From Acanthosoma haemorrhoidale (taxonomy: Eukaryota; Arthropoda; Insecta; Hemiptera; Acanthosomatidae), in contig OV884014.1 of the NCBI GenBank assembly GCA_930367205.1, positions 109,567,138-109,631,137 of the forward strand: a DNA stretch of 64,000 nt. The letters are read 5' to 3'. Every line of letters starts with the position of its first letter. Position 1 is the first letter of the stretch. A program made the position numbers and the translations under genes. This document shows, piece by piece, positions 1 to 11,741 of the stretch. The notes under the pieces are model-generated. The model was not told the origin of the DNA. It saw nothing but the letters and a program-made list of their open reading frames with translations, and searched no databases.

Positions 1-277
1 GAGAGGGGGAGGGAGAGATGATGAAGACAGAGTAGATCCAGTGAGTACTCGCTCGTATTGTAGAAGATTTCTTATTGTTATTAATTTAGAAGGACTATAT
101 TCCTACGTCTCCCGGGTCGTCGTCGAATGATAGCAGGTAAATTTCATTTGTAGACAGTTACACCAGAGGGATTGTGCCTCCTTGCATTTTATCAGGAAAG
201 ATTATATAACGCAGTCATGAACATGAGGAATTTTTAGGTCGGTGTGAAGGTTGTGATTTTTTACTTAAAATGCTTCT
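1..277. other. No gene seen
   Basis: Purine-rich start of the window followed by AT-rich sequence. No supported reading frame, splice-bounded exon or repeat is visible. Confidence 0.5.
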
Positions 278-730
278 TGTCGGGGTACCACCCGGGGCAT
301 TTTGTACAGCCAGGGGCTACTAGGTATACTTTGTGGGGCCTCAGAGTTCGTCGTCTGCTTGGAAGGGATCCCTTCCAAGGAGGTGCTAGTTTTAGCGAGA
401 CGAAGGCAGAGAACCCGACTAGGAAGGTGTGGGGTCTGACTACGCTGGACTAAAACATAGCAAGGTTAGGAAAGAGAGGTGCAGAGGTAATTAAATAAGA
501 AAGCCATGGTTCGAGCAGATCAAAAATCGCGGGTGCAGTAAGAGAGAGCAGTGTCTGATTCCGACTGTCTGAGAAAGCTCATAATTTCTGCCTTATATAG
601 GCAGGCCATTCTTGCCTACAGCGAATGAGAGAACTTTTTATTTCGGCCAATCCCATGACAGTTTATTTTGGCCAATGAGGGTCCACGACGCCTGGGCCCC
701 TAGTGAGCTCTTGCCGTGTCGGGAATATGG
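278..730 (+). repeat. LTR-like dispersed repeat, copy 1
   Basis: This GC-richer block starts with TGTCGGGG. Its part at about 345-500 aligns with the reverse complement of about 20430-20610, sharing long near-identical runs such as GGTGCTAGTTTTAGCGAGAC. A TATA-like stretch (CTTATATAGG, about 591-600) lies inside it, and the other copy has CCTATAAATC. The start, the TATA motif and the two dispersed inverted copies suggest a retrotransposon LTR, but I found no clear target duplication and the 3' edge is uncertain. The 69-codon open frame at 244-453 lies within the repeat and is not treated as a gene. Confidence 0.45.
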
Positions 731-2885
731 ACTAGCATATACTGACGCCGAAAATTTAATGATAAATATGAAAAGGTAGGCGGCTGTTTTCTGGTCCGAG
801 AAGAGGGTAACTTCGATTTATTAATTGTGAATAAATTGGCACAACAGCCTTAATATTTGAATTCAGCGTTAATTGGTTAGTTAGAATTAATATATCTATT
901 CATTATCCCTCCAAACTATCCTTCGTATTCCTGGAATCGAGGATAAGTAGAAATCTGGAGTAAATAGTATACTTTATTTCTACTTGTTCACTACTCACTT
1001 GTTGTTTGGTTCATCGTAGAATGTTTCGAGTCTGCAAGTACTCCACATTAGTCGTTGGACTCCGGAGCTAACGTCAGTAAAAAGGACACGTACGACAGTC
1101 GATTGCCCACTAACGGTCACCTAACGGACAGAGGGTCCACAAAAAAAACCTCTGGTGTCCTTTGACTGTGATATGCGTGATCGCCTCGCTGTTCTTTTTT
1201 CCAGTGGATCTGTTCACCGCACAATCGAGAAGCTTTCTTTTATTTTGCTATTTTTTTTCCCCCATCAAATAATCCTTAATTTTCTATCTGGATGTTTTAG
1301 TTAATTATGTGTTAGAAGTCCTTTTTCCAGGACCACGAAGTGGAGATTACCCGAATAAATACATATTATCTTCTCTTAAACAATCCATTAGATGATTTTA
1401 TTATTAATATTAAATTGTTCACTTTATGTATTAAGCTGGGTTTTAATGTTCTCGGATGCAAGCGAATAACACCGAACTGCCCCGAACGATAATCCTGATT
1501 CTCAGTGCTGTTTACCTGCTGCATCGTAGCCATATTGAGTATATATTCGGATCATTGTTGTAATATTTCTTTCCTGTACCGTAACAATCAACCTCCACCG
1601 AGGATTCCCACACTCCTTACTCCTCTCACACCACCTTCAAGCAGGTCCTCCTAGTACAAGGATCCGATCACCCTAAATATTTTATATTTCTCCCTCATCC
1701 TAAAATTCTAACTAGAGAGCTTAGGGAAAAAAAAAAAGAAAAGAAAAAATATTTCTCTCATTTGTAAATTGTCCCTTTTACTTTTAATAACTCTTACCAA
1801 ATTTCGACCACTGGTTTATGTCACAGTCTGCATATTGACACTGCGGAAATAATGACACAATTCTATGTAACCGACTGTTGGATTTGTCGTGTGCTTTATC
1901 CCCCCCCCCCGTCCTTTCTGCATACCCCCCTACAACCTACTCAATACTCTGTTCGAGTTATGCTCCCTTCGCTAATAGAAAATACCGGCACTAGACGAGA
2001 GAGGAAAAATCAATCTGGAAAGATATGCTCTGAGGAATCCTTGGATATCGTCCCTCTCTCCCTGGAGACCACACTCCAGTGATGGCTGGACTAGCGAGGC
2101 GGGGGGGGGGGGCTCTGCGCCATTACATACATTTTGGGACAAATTGACCCGGGCTGTTCCTATCGGTGGGGATTTCCTACTTCGGCCTTGACAAAACCGA
2201 ATTAAGTTACAAGGGTCGAGTCGCCAAGGGAACGGACTTCTCTCACTGATACGTTTCAAATTCCTTTAAGGATTGGCTCCACTTTCTGTATTTCTGAAAA
2301 ATAAATAAAGTTATCTTCCTAATCAAATTGTTAAGTAACAGATCTGTTATATGCGATATGGTACAATGTGTTTCCCCCCTATCTAATGAAGAATTAAGTA
2401 ATATTTTACTTTATGTTTATTGTTAATATAATGACCGAATATCTGTGATTTCGGCTTAAGAAATAAATAAAAACACATTATGTGAAGAACCACGAACAAC
2501 TATATTTTATGAAACAAAAAGAAAAATATTATAGATTGAGAATTCATTATTTATTGAAGAGGGTTTAATAAGGCCACATAGTCCCTAATTGTTTATATAA
2601 ATTAAAAAGAACAATGAACTATTTGAAGGAAATTCAGTGTAAATATTTCCATATTTTATATATAGATTTCTCTTTAAGTAATTACAGAAAGCTTTTTTTG
2701 ATACTTATAGTTATTTACACTTTTTTTTTAGTGTATAAGTGAGCGAGATAGTTGAACTGATACATTTCATAATTAATAAGTATTTTCAGAGGTCTTTTCA
2801 TTGAAATAAAATTCTATTCTGCCATATTAAACAATAAGAAAACGTGAGCAATTATCTTACAGTTGAGCCTTCATGAAACATACCC
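731..2885. other. No gene seen; low-complexity patches
   Basis: AT-rich with scattered homopolymers (A-run near 1730, C-run near 1902, G-run near 2100). Overlapping short frames on both strands around 1852-2259 lack splice context and family resemblance, so they are not called. Confidence 0.5.
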
Positions 2886-2889
2886 CGCG

Positions 2890-3350
2890 TGATTGTAATT
2901 TTCTCATCTTCCTCTCGAAGAAGATGAGACCCCCCTGGGGGGAATACCCAGTTCTCCTGACAGCCACTTCATCGGACAGGACCCAGTGAAGACTAGGCAT
3001 GACAGATACCCTATTACCTCAAAATGCTAAAGTTGAGAGGTTTTCAAACCTGCCTTAGCATAGACCATCCTGTTGTAAAAGTCAGCAACTAGCCAGAACA
3101 TCAACAATAAGATAACCGTGGCTGGCAGACTGGACCCAAACCCACGGGACACTGCTGACTGTCAATGGGAACCTTAAGGAGCAATGATGGCCTCTCACCT
3201 GTGGAGTACCTCAAGGAGCCGTGCCGTCCCTGGTGGTTTTCAACGACTATACGTTTTGATTACAGTGACAGCTGAACGGTTCCGACAATTCCAGAAAGGT
3301 TTGCAAATGAAAGTGGACCGGATTCAATGAGCTCCATGACATGACTTCCC
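2890..3350 (+). pseudogene. Decayed non-LTR retrotransposon reverse transcriptase fragment
   Basis: Near 3196-3255 the plus strand reads LTCGVPQGAVPSLVVFNDY, which matches the CGVPQGSVLGPLLF motif of LINE reverse transcriptases. The preceding residues (TVNGNLKEQ) also fit that region. Stops and frame changes surround the motif, so this is a relic. The family cannot be decided from this fragment. Confidence 0.55.
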
Positions 3351-3570
3351 CACCACCTTTCCCCCAGCGATATTGACCCAAGAGATTTAAGATTTTCCTC
3401 TCCTTGTTTGTATTGCTTCTTGCTCCATCTCAATGTTAGTTCTAAGTATGTATTCCTTCCTTAAAATAGATCTCTCATGCAGTACAATGGACCATTTTTT
3501 TAACATATCAAACATTTTTTTCATAATGCTGATTATGTCCCCGGTTAGCCTTACGATTGTCTATTTGCAG

Positions 3571-3695
3571 GAGGAGTGGTGAAGCCAGGCAGCCTCTACG
3601 AAGGTACCATGGACCACTCAAGGTACGGTTCTTCAGGGAGCAGACTGTCCCTACAGCTGTGGCTACTGCCAGTCATCTTGTTCTTGTTGCCCTAG
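3571..3695 (+). CDS. Last exon of a probable GPI-anchored protein
   Basis: A good splice acceptor (pyrimidine-rich, ending TTTGCAG at 3570) opens an exon that begins with two bases of a split codon, then 40 codons and TAG at 3693-3695. The C-terminus reads GSSGSRLSLQLWLLPVILF and ends in a short hydrophobic tail: small residues, a spacer, then about 15 hydrophobic residues to the stop. This is the layout of a GPI-attachment signal. An AATAAA lies 74 bases downstream. Insect surface proteins with this kind of end include glypicans and immunoglobulin-domain proteins such as lachesin or Dpr, but no ectodomain exon is visible, so the protein cannot be named. Upstream exons would lie to the left, possibly outside the window. 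Confidence 0.5.
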
Positions 3696-3768
3696 TCCAC
3701 CAGGATCCTGCTTTTGGAGGAACGTCCACAACTCGGTGTAAATACTCGCTATAACAGATGTGCTGTCA

Positions 3769-3774
3769 AATAAA
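3769..3774 (+). terminator. Poly(A) signal AATAAA
   Basis: Canonical hexamer 74 bases after the TAG of the 3571-3695 exon, in the right place for its mRNA 3' end. Confidence 0.5.
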
Positions 3775-5422
3775 ATGATTTTTTCCCCCCTATGTACATA
3801 TATATAAACATCGTCAAAGGAGAAGCATACTTGTAAATATATCACTTGAAATAAATAATACCACTTGTATCCTTTTGTGTGATAACATTGCTGTGTTTTT
3901 TGTTACCATTTTGTACCGGAATTTTGAGCAGAATTAGTCTTCTGTGAACGGCCTTTCGATCGACCCCCTGAACCGACAATTTCCAGTGAGGTATAGTCAA
4001 TCGTATTTTATAAGTTGTATTAAATAAAACATTCCTATTTTTTTGTTTTTTTCTTACCTGACTTATTTAACTTATTAACCATTTCACGATTAAAAATTTA
4101 TTCCCAGCTACTAGAAACAAATTTGTAGAATAATGTTTCGTTTGAGGGGGAAAAAAAGGTGATTCCAATGTCCTATCAATTTATATCTGTGAAATTTCTA
4201 TTTGATTTCTGTAATGAAATCTAAATTTTATTGAGATATGAACATAGCTGTTTAATTATTCTTTAAGTATATTTGTAAATAATAATTGTTGTAAGCACTT
4301 ATCAAAATAAAACAAAATTGTACAGTGTATCCATTTTTTCATGGTTCATTTAGCTGGGTCATATTCTTTTTGGCCCTTATCCTAAACTCCAAAGCATATG
4401 TATTAAAGAGAAAAGTATTTTCGTCCAACAAGAACAGTACTGAAAAAGGAGCAGTTATTTGTATTTTTACTATTGAAGCTAAGCGCAATTATTTATTCAT
4501 AATATACGAAACTGAAATACGTATAGGAGTGGATGTCCATCCTCAGTGTTCCTTTCAAGCTTGTTACTAAGTCAAATAAAAGATTCGAGAGAGTTTGTAT
4601 AAAGGGCTGTTTGTTCATTTGATTCGACAAACAATAGGTAAGGCCGAAGTAATTTAGTAACTCAAGTATACATTTTATTTCAACTAAAAGCACATTTATC
4701 AATGTTTTTATCATCCGTTTAATATTTAGGACTTCTAGTTTAAATTAAGTGAATAAATTGTACTATAGCTGATTATTGTATAGTATATTTTAAGGAGACA
4801 AGGAGACAAATTTTTAAAATTTTAGCTTACTAAAGATGTTACTATGTAATACCTAATAGCAAACCTTGTGATTACCTTGTCAAGATGACAATGCAGTGTT
4901 ACCGAAAGCACTGGTGGAATAAAAATATTTTGTGGAGGTCTAAGGATATAACTCATTCAGTTAAATATAACTATATATGTACATGTAATGTACAAAAGGT
5001 TCATCGGTCCATCTAGCCCCTGAGCTGTTTGGGGCATTTATGGAACAGTACGTGGATATCTATGAACAATAGTGGTCAGCATCAGCAACAACCACCAGTT
5101 AACCATTAGCAGAAACCAGGCAACAGATCTGAGGTTATATATTATAACTATTTTCACAGATCCGCTAAGCTGTTTATTCTACAGCGCTTGACATTTAAGG
5201 ACCAAGAAAGAAAATTGAAGCGGATTTAAATGTAGTGACATGAACAATAAAGTAAATACAAAGAATTCATCTCTTGGAGCGTTGTTGATTTAAATGTATA
5301 TTACTTCTACAAATATAAATAAATTTACTTTAAAGGAGAAAAAAACACTTTTAAATTGAAGAATTTGTAATTGTTATCAAAGACGTTTCCAAGCCAATTC
5401 ATAAATCTTTTATATCATATCT
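3775..5422. other. No gene seen
   Basis: AT-rich spacer. The minus strand has an AATAAA (TTTATT on plus near 5171) that could serve the minus-strand exon ending at 5423. The frames at 4325-4714 have AT-biased codons and no splice context. Confidence 0.45.
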
Positions 5423-5729
5423 TTAAAGGAACATCTGATTGATGAATAAATTCTTGAAAGTGTTCCATATGAGGGTTTCGTCCCGCCGAGGGTTGACAGA
5501 AGACGCGTAACTCAATGTTCCTGTTGTCATTCGGAAGAAAGTTTCCGCCAGCAGTGGAAGAACTTGCTCTCCGTGAAGAAGTGCAGTTCTGTTGTTGCAG
5601 AGGATCGGCGTGCAGGCGTCCAGCCACGCCGATGAAGGATTCAACTGCCGCAGTGTGCCCTTGTCAGACCTGACGTACGTGAGCTCCAGGTTGCAATTCG
5701 GCAAGCATAGGTCTTCGTCAATATTGGTG
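5423..5729 (-). CDS. Candidate last exon, cysteine-containing protein with a CLPNC motif
   Basis: On the minus strand an acceptor (TGTCACTAG) ends at 5730. The exon then has one base of a split codon and an open frame of 101 codons to TAA at 5423-5425. Third positions are GC-rich in the first half (AAC CTG GAG CTC ACG TAC GTC), unlike the flanks, which argues for coding. The start reads TNIDEDLCLPNCNLELTYVR, later ACTPILCNNRTALLHGE. The CLPxC stretch recalls the C-terminal extracellular part of DEG/ENaC (pickpocket) channels, but the expected FGG-containing second membrane segment does not follow, so that naming is not supported. An AATAAA lies about 250 bases further on. It could also be a decayed retrocopy. 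Confidence 0.35.
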
Positions 5730-5983
5730 CTAGTGACAGTACAATTTGATTATTGCAATATCCCTTTAGTAATGCACGAACCACTACAAGCATCCATTTA
5801 TAAACCAGAAACCCTATTAACTGAAATATACATCTATATATATATATATATCTCATGATACATAGAAGCTTACAAAGAAAGCTAAGGATGAGAGGAACAT
5901 TGTCAGCGACAAGCGATGCTGGAAGAATTCTCCGAGTCCGTTATTGAATGGAAGAGCAACGGATACGCCACAGCTTTGGTTTA

Positions 5984-6055
5984 TTACAGGATTTTACAAA
6001 GCTGATTCCTTTTCAATCTCCAAGGAGGATTGTAGGGATGGGAAAAGGGATAAAT
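5984..6055 (-). pseudogene. Short Jockey-type LINE ORF2 C-terminal relic
   Basis: The minus strand encodes HPYNPPWRLKRNQLCKIL followed by a stop. It resembles the end of the plus-strand LINE at 12500 (RLYNPPRGLKRQ). This is a third 3'-end relic of the same broad family, in the opposite orientation. Confidence 0.4.
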
Positions 6056-6234
6056 AAAAAATAAAAGTAAATATTGAACAGTTTGGACGGGATGTACATG
6101 TTCCAGGGCTTCCCGATTGGTTATGGTACGGAAAAATCTATTGCGTTCTTGCATTCTAACTCTCCTGCATGAACGCTGCGTCATTCTTTTGCCAAGGTGA
6201 AATTCAGAGATTCATACTAGGCCCGATGATAGGA

Positions 6235-6775
6235 GATTTTAACACATAACCAATTATAGCAATCTTAATATACCCTACATTCTTTAACTCCTCCCTTCCA
6301 AGTTCATGACATTGTAGTAGTAGTAAATAGTAACCTATCCAACCGCCCTAATCCCCTAGTACAGTCAATTCACTGCACCACTCATCCCTACAATCCTCCA
6401 AGGGAGACTAAAGCGGCAGTGGCCTCGTGGCCTGTTACAAATAGGTGACAGTGGGAGTCCTGGCAAAGGCTAGTTTCTCTCATCATGTCCGGAGCGTATG
6501 AGGCTCTCGCGCTCCAGGTCAGCCTCCACAGGCTCGTATCCGGTGATGCGGCTGACAGAGGAACTTTCCAAGACTCCACTTCCTCTTTGGCATGCGAAGG
6601 AGGTGACAACCACGTGGGAGGTCTGTTTATAAATACTGTACGAATGAGCTAGTGAATGAAGAATTGTAAATATGGTATGAGTGAGAACATTTATCACAAT
6701 TACTTATTCCCCAATAAGGCAGATTGTAATTTTATCATAATAAAGAAGTTTTTGCAATTATTATTACGACGGACT
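6235..6775 (+). mobile_element. Jockey-type LINE 3' end, copy A
   Basis: Aligns along its length with 12351-12860: the C-terminal codons (SKFM, HPNPL-like region, YNPPR), then a 3' untranslated part with shared runs such as GTGACAGTGGGAGTCCTGG and TTTTATCATAATAAAG. The coding part is broken here by an insertion of TAGTAGTAG-like sequence near 6315. It is 5' truncated, as is usual for LINEs. The 3' end runs into an ATT-rich tail. Confidence 0.6.
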
Positions 6776-7027
6776 TAAACCATGACTGAACAAGTGTTTG
6801 CAAACAAGCAACACATAAGACAAGACATCCCCAACTTTCGAAGGGGATCACAACCATGACGAATGTCCTAAACGAAAAATATAATTGTTAGTAAACAAAC
6901 ATAACTTGAACATATATCCTCTACAAAAAATCATGCGTTACTCTTAATATAATAAATAATTACTTACTTTTTTGATATTTTAATCAGATTAATCTTCAAT
7001 CGAAATGTACAGATTTCAGTAAGAGAG

Positions 7028-7415
7028 TCAAATTGTTCGGAGGTGCTGTTTTGGAAGAACTGAAAAGGCGGGTAGATTTGAACCTGAAACAGGCAAGAAC
7101 ATTTGTATTTTTTATAAAACTTTTGGACCTTTTCTGGGCCTCTGTACCATCCATGTCAATGGACTATTCCAATTTACCAAATTTGTCACAAATTATTTGC
7201 CCCATGGGGCAATACTTGAAACTTGCCTGTGCCTTGCCGTTGAGCAGAGGTACTCCTAGTCCGAAGTCTATCGGGAACTGAATACTACTCTGACCGAAGT
7301 ACATGGCGTTCATCAGAGTCACAGCGTTGGCCATGGTCTCGTGCAGGGGATCGACTGGGTACATCGCACCTTGTACCAAAGCGACAACCGACAACAACAC
7401 AACACGGAACATCAT
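7028..7415 (-). CDS. Small secreted protein, two exons
   Basis: ATG at 7413-7415 (a second ATG follows directly) starts a classic signal peptide (MMFRVVLLSVVALVQG, then AMYPVDPL). The first exon continues through FGQSSIQFPIDFGLGVPLL and SFKYCPMGQIICDKFG to a possible donor (G|GTAAAT) at 7178/7177. A strong acceptor (TTCTTGCCTGTTTCAG) precedes 7083. Joined there, the frame gives 17 more residues to TGA at 7028-7030, about 97 aa in total. A second frame of the same downstream exon is also open (VQIYPPFQFFQNSTSEQFDS...), so the donor choice is uncertain; without splicing the frame stops after KLE at 7164. The protein has two cysteines in the first exon and no known domain. Secretion is inferred from the leader; function is unknown. 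Confidence 0.45.
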
Positions 7416-7582
7416 CTCTGTGGATTGCAAATGTGCACTGATTTCTTCACCATTTTGAGCACTTATATCTTGAGGGATAACTCCTTATCTCCATCTCCTC
7501 CAAGAATCTCCCACTTGAAGGATGATTACATTCTCCCGTATATTTACGTTAAATATCAATTATGCTTCATTTCGACACCTGT

Positions 7583-7592
7583 ATTATAAAAG
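7583..7592 (-). promoter_or_regulatory. Possible TATA box of the secreted-protein gene
   Basis: The minus strand reads TTTATAATA about 170 bases upstream of the ATG at 7415. Position and orientation fit a promoter with a short 5' leader, but AT-rich matches are common here. Confidence 0.2.
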
Positions 7593-7599
7593 CCACTAT

Positions 7600-9590
7600 T
7601 TCGGGACAGAACAGAAATGATAAAGTAACAATCGCGAGTAAATAAATAAATTGAGTTGATAAGTATTGTATATTAAAAAAAAAAAAAAAACATTATAACT
7701 TACTCCTTTACAAGTTTGTAACTATAGGGCGTATATAACTAAAATTGAAGGGATCACAATGACATTCAAACAAACAAGAAAAATAAATAAGAGTAACTAA
7801 CGAGGAAAGTGAAAATGAGATATTAAAAACATTACAAAATATTCGTAACGATACATTTTACTCTAGCTACCATGGGTCTCTCTGGGTGGAAAAGAGCTAT
7901 TGGAATAGAAGGGTTGCGAAAGTAAGTAAAGATGAAGGAAGAGTGTTGGAGCGAGCAAGAAAGGTACGATCGAATGCTACACTATGCTGCTATAGAGGTA
8001 AGAAAGAATGTCGTCTTAGAATAGGCTAAGGATTCAAATTGTAGGATATGATAACATTCTCAAGAGTAAGGCTCAAAAAGAGACAGGTCTATATCAATAT
8101 TTATACTGTGGGAAAATTAGTTTTTATACCAAAATTAAAAAAATATTGGCAGTACTTCAGCAGTCAATATTTCGCCTATTCAGTCATGTTCAGGACAAAA
8201 AAATTAATAACCTTTCTGCAAAAATACAAATTAAAATGGTACATCAATGTTACATTATACGTTAACTTTGTTAATACAAATATCATTTACAAACTTGTTT
8301 GAAATATTCTACACGATATTGCAATTATAGGGAGGGGTGAAGACTAAATTGTTCGGAAAAGGTATAATCTAAGGGATTGTCTACGGAAGGATGGGAAGAG
8401 CTGCCTAAATAGACGTAGAGAACCCGAAGACGAATCTCATGAATCAGATGATTCCCTTGAATCTGTCCCCGAGGCACACGCCACGGGGAAAGAGGATATT
8501 TTAAGGGGGGTCTATTCAGGCTACAATGTGGGGGTTCAGGGGGAGGACTTCACAAATACTCAATAGCTATAATGAATCTGACCAAAATATAAATATTTCT
8601 TTTTAAGAAATACCTTTTTTTTTAATAATTACAAGCAATCAATGCAAAGTAGTTTAATCAGTGCTTAGAATTTCTGTTTTGGGAGAAAAGGTTCATTAGC
8701 GCCAAAACCACTTAACCAGTCACTTTAGTAGTCACAACAGGGTTATAAGTTGATTGGTTTGGAGAATGACACGGGAGCACCTAATGCACCTGGGTTGTGA
8801 GGGATGAGATCAAGATGACCACAAAGGCGGAAACGGAGGTTCTGATAGAATGAACCGGATGTTGAGATCAGCGAATGCTGGTTATTATTTTTAATAACTT
8901 ATTGTAGCTAAATTACAATTGTCTCCAACCAGAATTTTTATCACAACGGTGGGTTATCGATCAATACCACGGGTAATTTCTATTTCCGCCATGTTCGAGT
9001 GTATAACAGTTTTAAATCCACATAAGACAATTTTAAACGGTCTGTTCGACAAATCCTATATTAAAACTATATAACACATGTTTAATAGAATGTAACACTT
9101 TGATTTGTATCTATTCTATTCCAAATTTCATGTTAACATCTTAAAACACAATGGAAGATTTCAACAAAAGTTTAGAAACTCAGAAAGAGTACGTAAGGTA
9201 CCACTCGTCATTGATGCGTTCCTTCATCCCTCTTTTGCCAGACAAAGGTAATGAGTGTTGACTATTTGACATCCTTAACCAGTTATCGACCAAAGTAGGC
9301 TGCTGGAAATCGATACATTCAGCCTAAAATTTTAGAGTTATTTTCAACAACCAGGTGTCTTTCAAGAGGAGAATCACTCTCTCTAACTTTTAACATTTCT
9401 CAAATCACAGTTCTTTTTTTCTTTTCTCTGCGGTTAATGGCCCATTAAAAACCTAACGCAAATAAAATTCCTAAAGGTTTTAATTAGTGGCTTTTATATG
9501 GCCATCACCTTCACCATCACATCACCTGCTGCGTCTTGTCCACTAATTTCTTTTAATTTCATTTCTCTCCCTTTAACCGAGTTAGTACGG
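7600..9590. other. No gene seen
   Basis: AT-rich spacer with an A-run near 7675. The frame at 8048-8302 is AT-driven and has no splice context. No repeat shared with the rest of the window was recognised. Confidence 0.45.
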
Positions 9591-9886
9591 CATTTAGACT
9601 TCCATCTCGACAAACGGCTGACCTCGAACATACAAGGCTAAAAAGACAAGAACTAAACAGACACTTTGGACAACCGTACAGACTACTTCAAAGGACATCT
9701 CATATCTCAATAGAAAACAAATTACTAATTTACAAAGTTATACTTAAGCCAATCTGGACATACGGGATAGAGCTATGGGGGACAGCAAAACAGTCGAACA
9801 TCAAGCGTATCCAATCGTTTAAATCAAAAGTCCTGAGAACAATAGTTAATGCCCCTTATTACGTCAGCAACAAAACCCTTCATAAC

Positions 9887-10071
9887 TGTGGGATATTGAG
9901 AGATAAATTGTGTTGTGTTGTCCAACCTGAGGGATAACAGTGTTGGATCCTCTACGTTTTGTTATTATGATTAATTAAGAATGTTATTTATGAACATGTA
10001 CCTTGTGTATAAAAGTAAAATAAACGTGTGTTATTAATTCAACAAATGTTTCATTGTGCCGAAATCCTTTA
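9887..10071 (+). repeat. 5' LTR
   Basis: 185 bp, starts TGTGGG and ends CCTTTA. It is identical to the 3' LTR and contains GTATAAAAG (TATA-like) and AATAAA, consistent with promoter and poly(A) roles. Confidence 0.9.
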
Positions 10072-10072
10072 G

Positions 10073-10090
10073 TGGCGACGAGGATGGGAT
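10073..10090 (+). other. Primer binding site
   Basis: TGGCGACGAGGATGGGAT starts one base after the 5' LTR. TGG at the first position fits pairing with a tRNA CCA end. The tRNA identity was not determined. Confidence 0.6.
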
Positions 10091-10225
10091 TGCCGTCCAC
10101 ATGATTCGTTCGTGTTTACGCGTTAACGGAGTGTAGTTTTGAGTTTCTACAATTCGTGTTTTCGGTGACGTTACATCGTGGACGACATTCAAAAGGTCTC
10201 GAATTTATTTAAATTGAAGACAGAA

Positions 10226-10759
10226 ATGGCCGAAGAAGAAACCAAAAGTTTAGTCGGTACTTTGAGAGAATTTACACTCGATAAAGATTGGGGCATCGCC
10301 AAGTCGAGAACAGAAAATTTCTTTATTGCAAACGGGATAAAGAATGACGAGAGAAAGAGGGCTCTTCTGTTAAATTCGTTGGATGACTCAGCGTATAAAC
10401 TGATTTCCAACCTGGCGGTTCCCAAGAAACCGGAGGTTAACACGTATGTTGAATTAGTTAAATTATTTGATTCACATTTTTTGGGTGCGGAATCAGTTTT
10501 TGCCGCCAGATACAAATTTTATAACGTCACGAAAGATCCTACGGAAACGGTTAACGACTGGATTGCCAGACTGCGGTCATTGGCAGCTAACTGTGCTTTT
10601 GGAGCTCGATTCGACGGAAATTTGTTAGATCGTTTTGTTGTCGGCATGAACAAAGGGCCGATTAGAGATCGTTTATTCGAGGAGGATGCGGAAAAGGCCC
10701 AGTGGGACAATGTAGTCAAGATAGCAACATCGAAAGAAAGCTTCTTCCACAAATTATGA
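10226..10759 (+). pseudogene. gag: gag (capsid part) of the gypsy element
   Basis: The first ATG is at 10226 (MAEEETKSLVGTLREF); the frame is open from upstream and ends at TGA 10757-10759. It contains capsid-like stretches such as FDSHFLGAESVFAARYKF and NDWIARLRSLAANC, with the usual retrotransposon gag pattern around them. The C-terminal nucleocapsid part lies in the next frame (+1), with overlap at 10725-10759. Because the zinc knuckles sit after the shift, a one-base indel is more likely than programmed frameshifting, though the latter is not excluded. Confidence 0.75.
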
Positions 10760-11741
10760 TTTAAATGAGTTTTCATGTAGTGGTCCAATCAAAAAAGAGC
10801 CCGTAAATTATGTTAGAGCACAAAAAACACCAAATCAACAGGTAAATACCAATCTTTGTAAAGTTTGTGGGGCGACATGGCATGATGCAAATAAATGTCG
10901 ATTCAAAGATTATAAATGTAAAGTTTGCAAAATAAAGGGGCATTTACAAAAAGTTTGCCCAAATAAAATCAAGTTACCTGCTCCAGATAAGAAGACCGGC
11001 AAAACTGAACAAACACATTTCGTCCAGGAAAACTCAGATGAAGAATATCTTTATAAAATACTTGAAGGTAGCGCAAGTGAGTATCAAATTGAACTTAAGC
11101 TAAATTCCCAGGTTATTTGTTTTGATGTTGATACTGGGTGCCATAGCACTATTGTTCCGAGAAAATTATTTCATGAACAATTCCCTCAGGTCACCCCAAT
11201 TCCATGTAAAAAGACCTTTACTACATATCTCAAAGAAAAAATCTCTCCGGTGGGCTATGTCACAGTGGACGTAGAATATCAAGATAGAAAGGTGCCAAAT
11301 TTGATATTTTATGTGGTTGAAACAGAGGGACCACCGTTGTTGGGTAGATCGTGGTTCAAAGCTCTGGGATTCAGCATTTTTGCTGAAGATTCAGCCCACT
11401 CAATTTTTTATCAAAATGTGGAACATGGCATTGAGGCAGAAAAGTTGGAGGAGGAACTCAAGAGTTTGTATCCAGAGGTTTTTACGGAAAAACTTGGCAA
11501 ATATAACAAAGGACAAATCAAATTAGATCTTTTACCGGAAGTCAAACCAAAATTTATAAAACAAAGGCCGGTACCGTACGCCATAAGACACAAGGTTGAT
11601 CAGGAAATTGACCGCCTGGTGGAGGAAGGAATTTTGGAGCCCATTGAGTATAGTGATTTTGGTTCCCCTATTGTTCCAGTTATGAAGCCCCTTGCTCAAC
11701 CCTTGCTTGAAAATGGATCCTTATCCATTGCCAAGAATTGA
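10743..11741 (+). pseudogene. pol: Nucleocapsid, protease and RT N-terminus of the gypsy element
   Basis: This frame is open for 332 codons before its stop but has no early ATG. In order it shows a CCHC knuckle (CKVCGATWHDANKC), a second cysteine knuckle (CKVCKIKGHLQKVC), a protease active site in the form FDVDTGCHSTIVP (D-T-G), a protease flap-like region up to LLGRSWFKALG, and the RT N-terminus (VPYAIRHKVDQEIDRLVEEG, GSPIVPVMKP). After MKP, about 13-15 codons that normally include the conserved G-D-(Y/F) segment are missing, and the frame runs out at 11741. Confidence 0.8.

Noticed and set aside
244..453. 69-codon frame at the left end
   Set aside because: Lies within the LTR-like repeat that recurs inverted at 20.5 kb.
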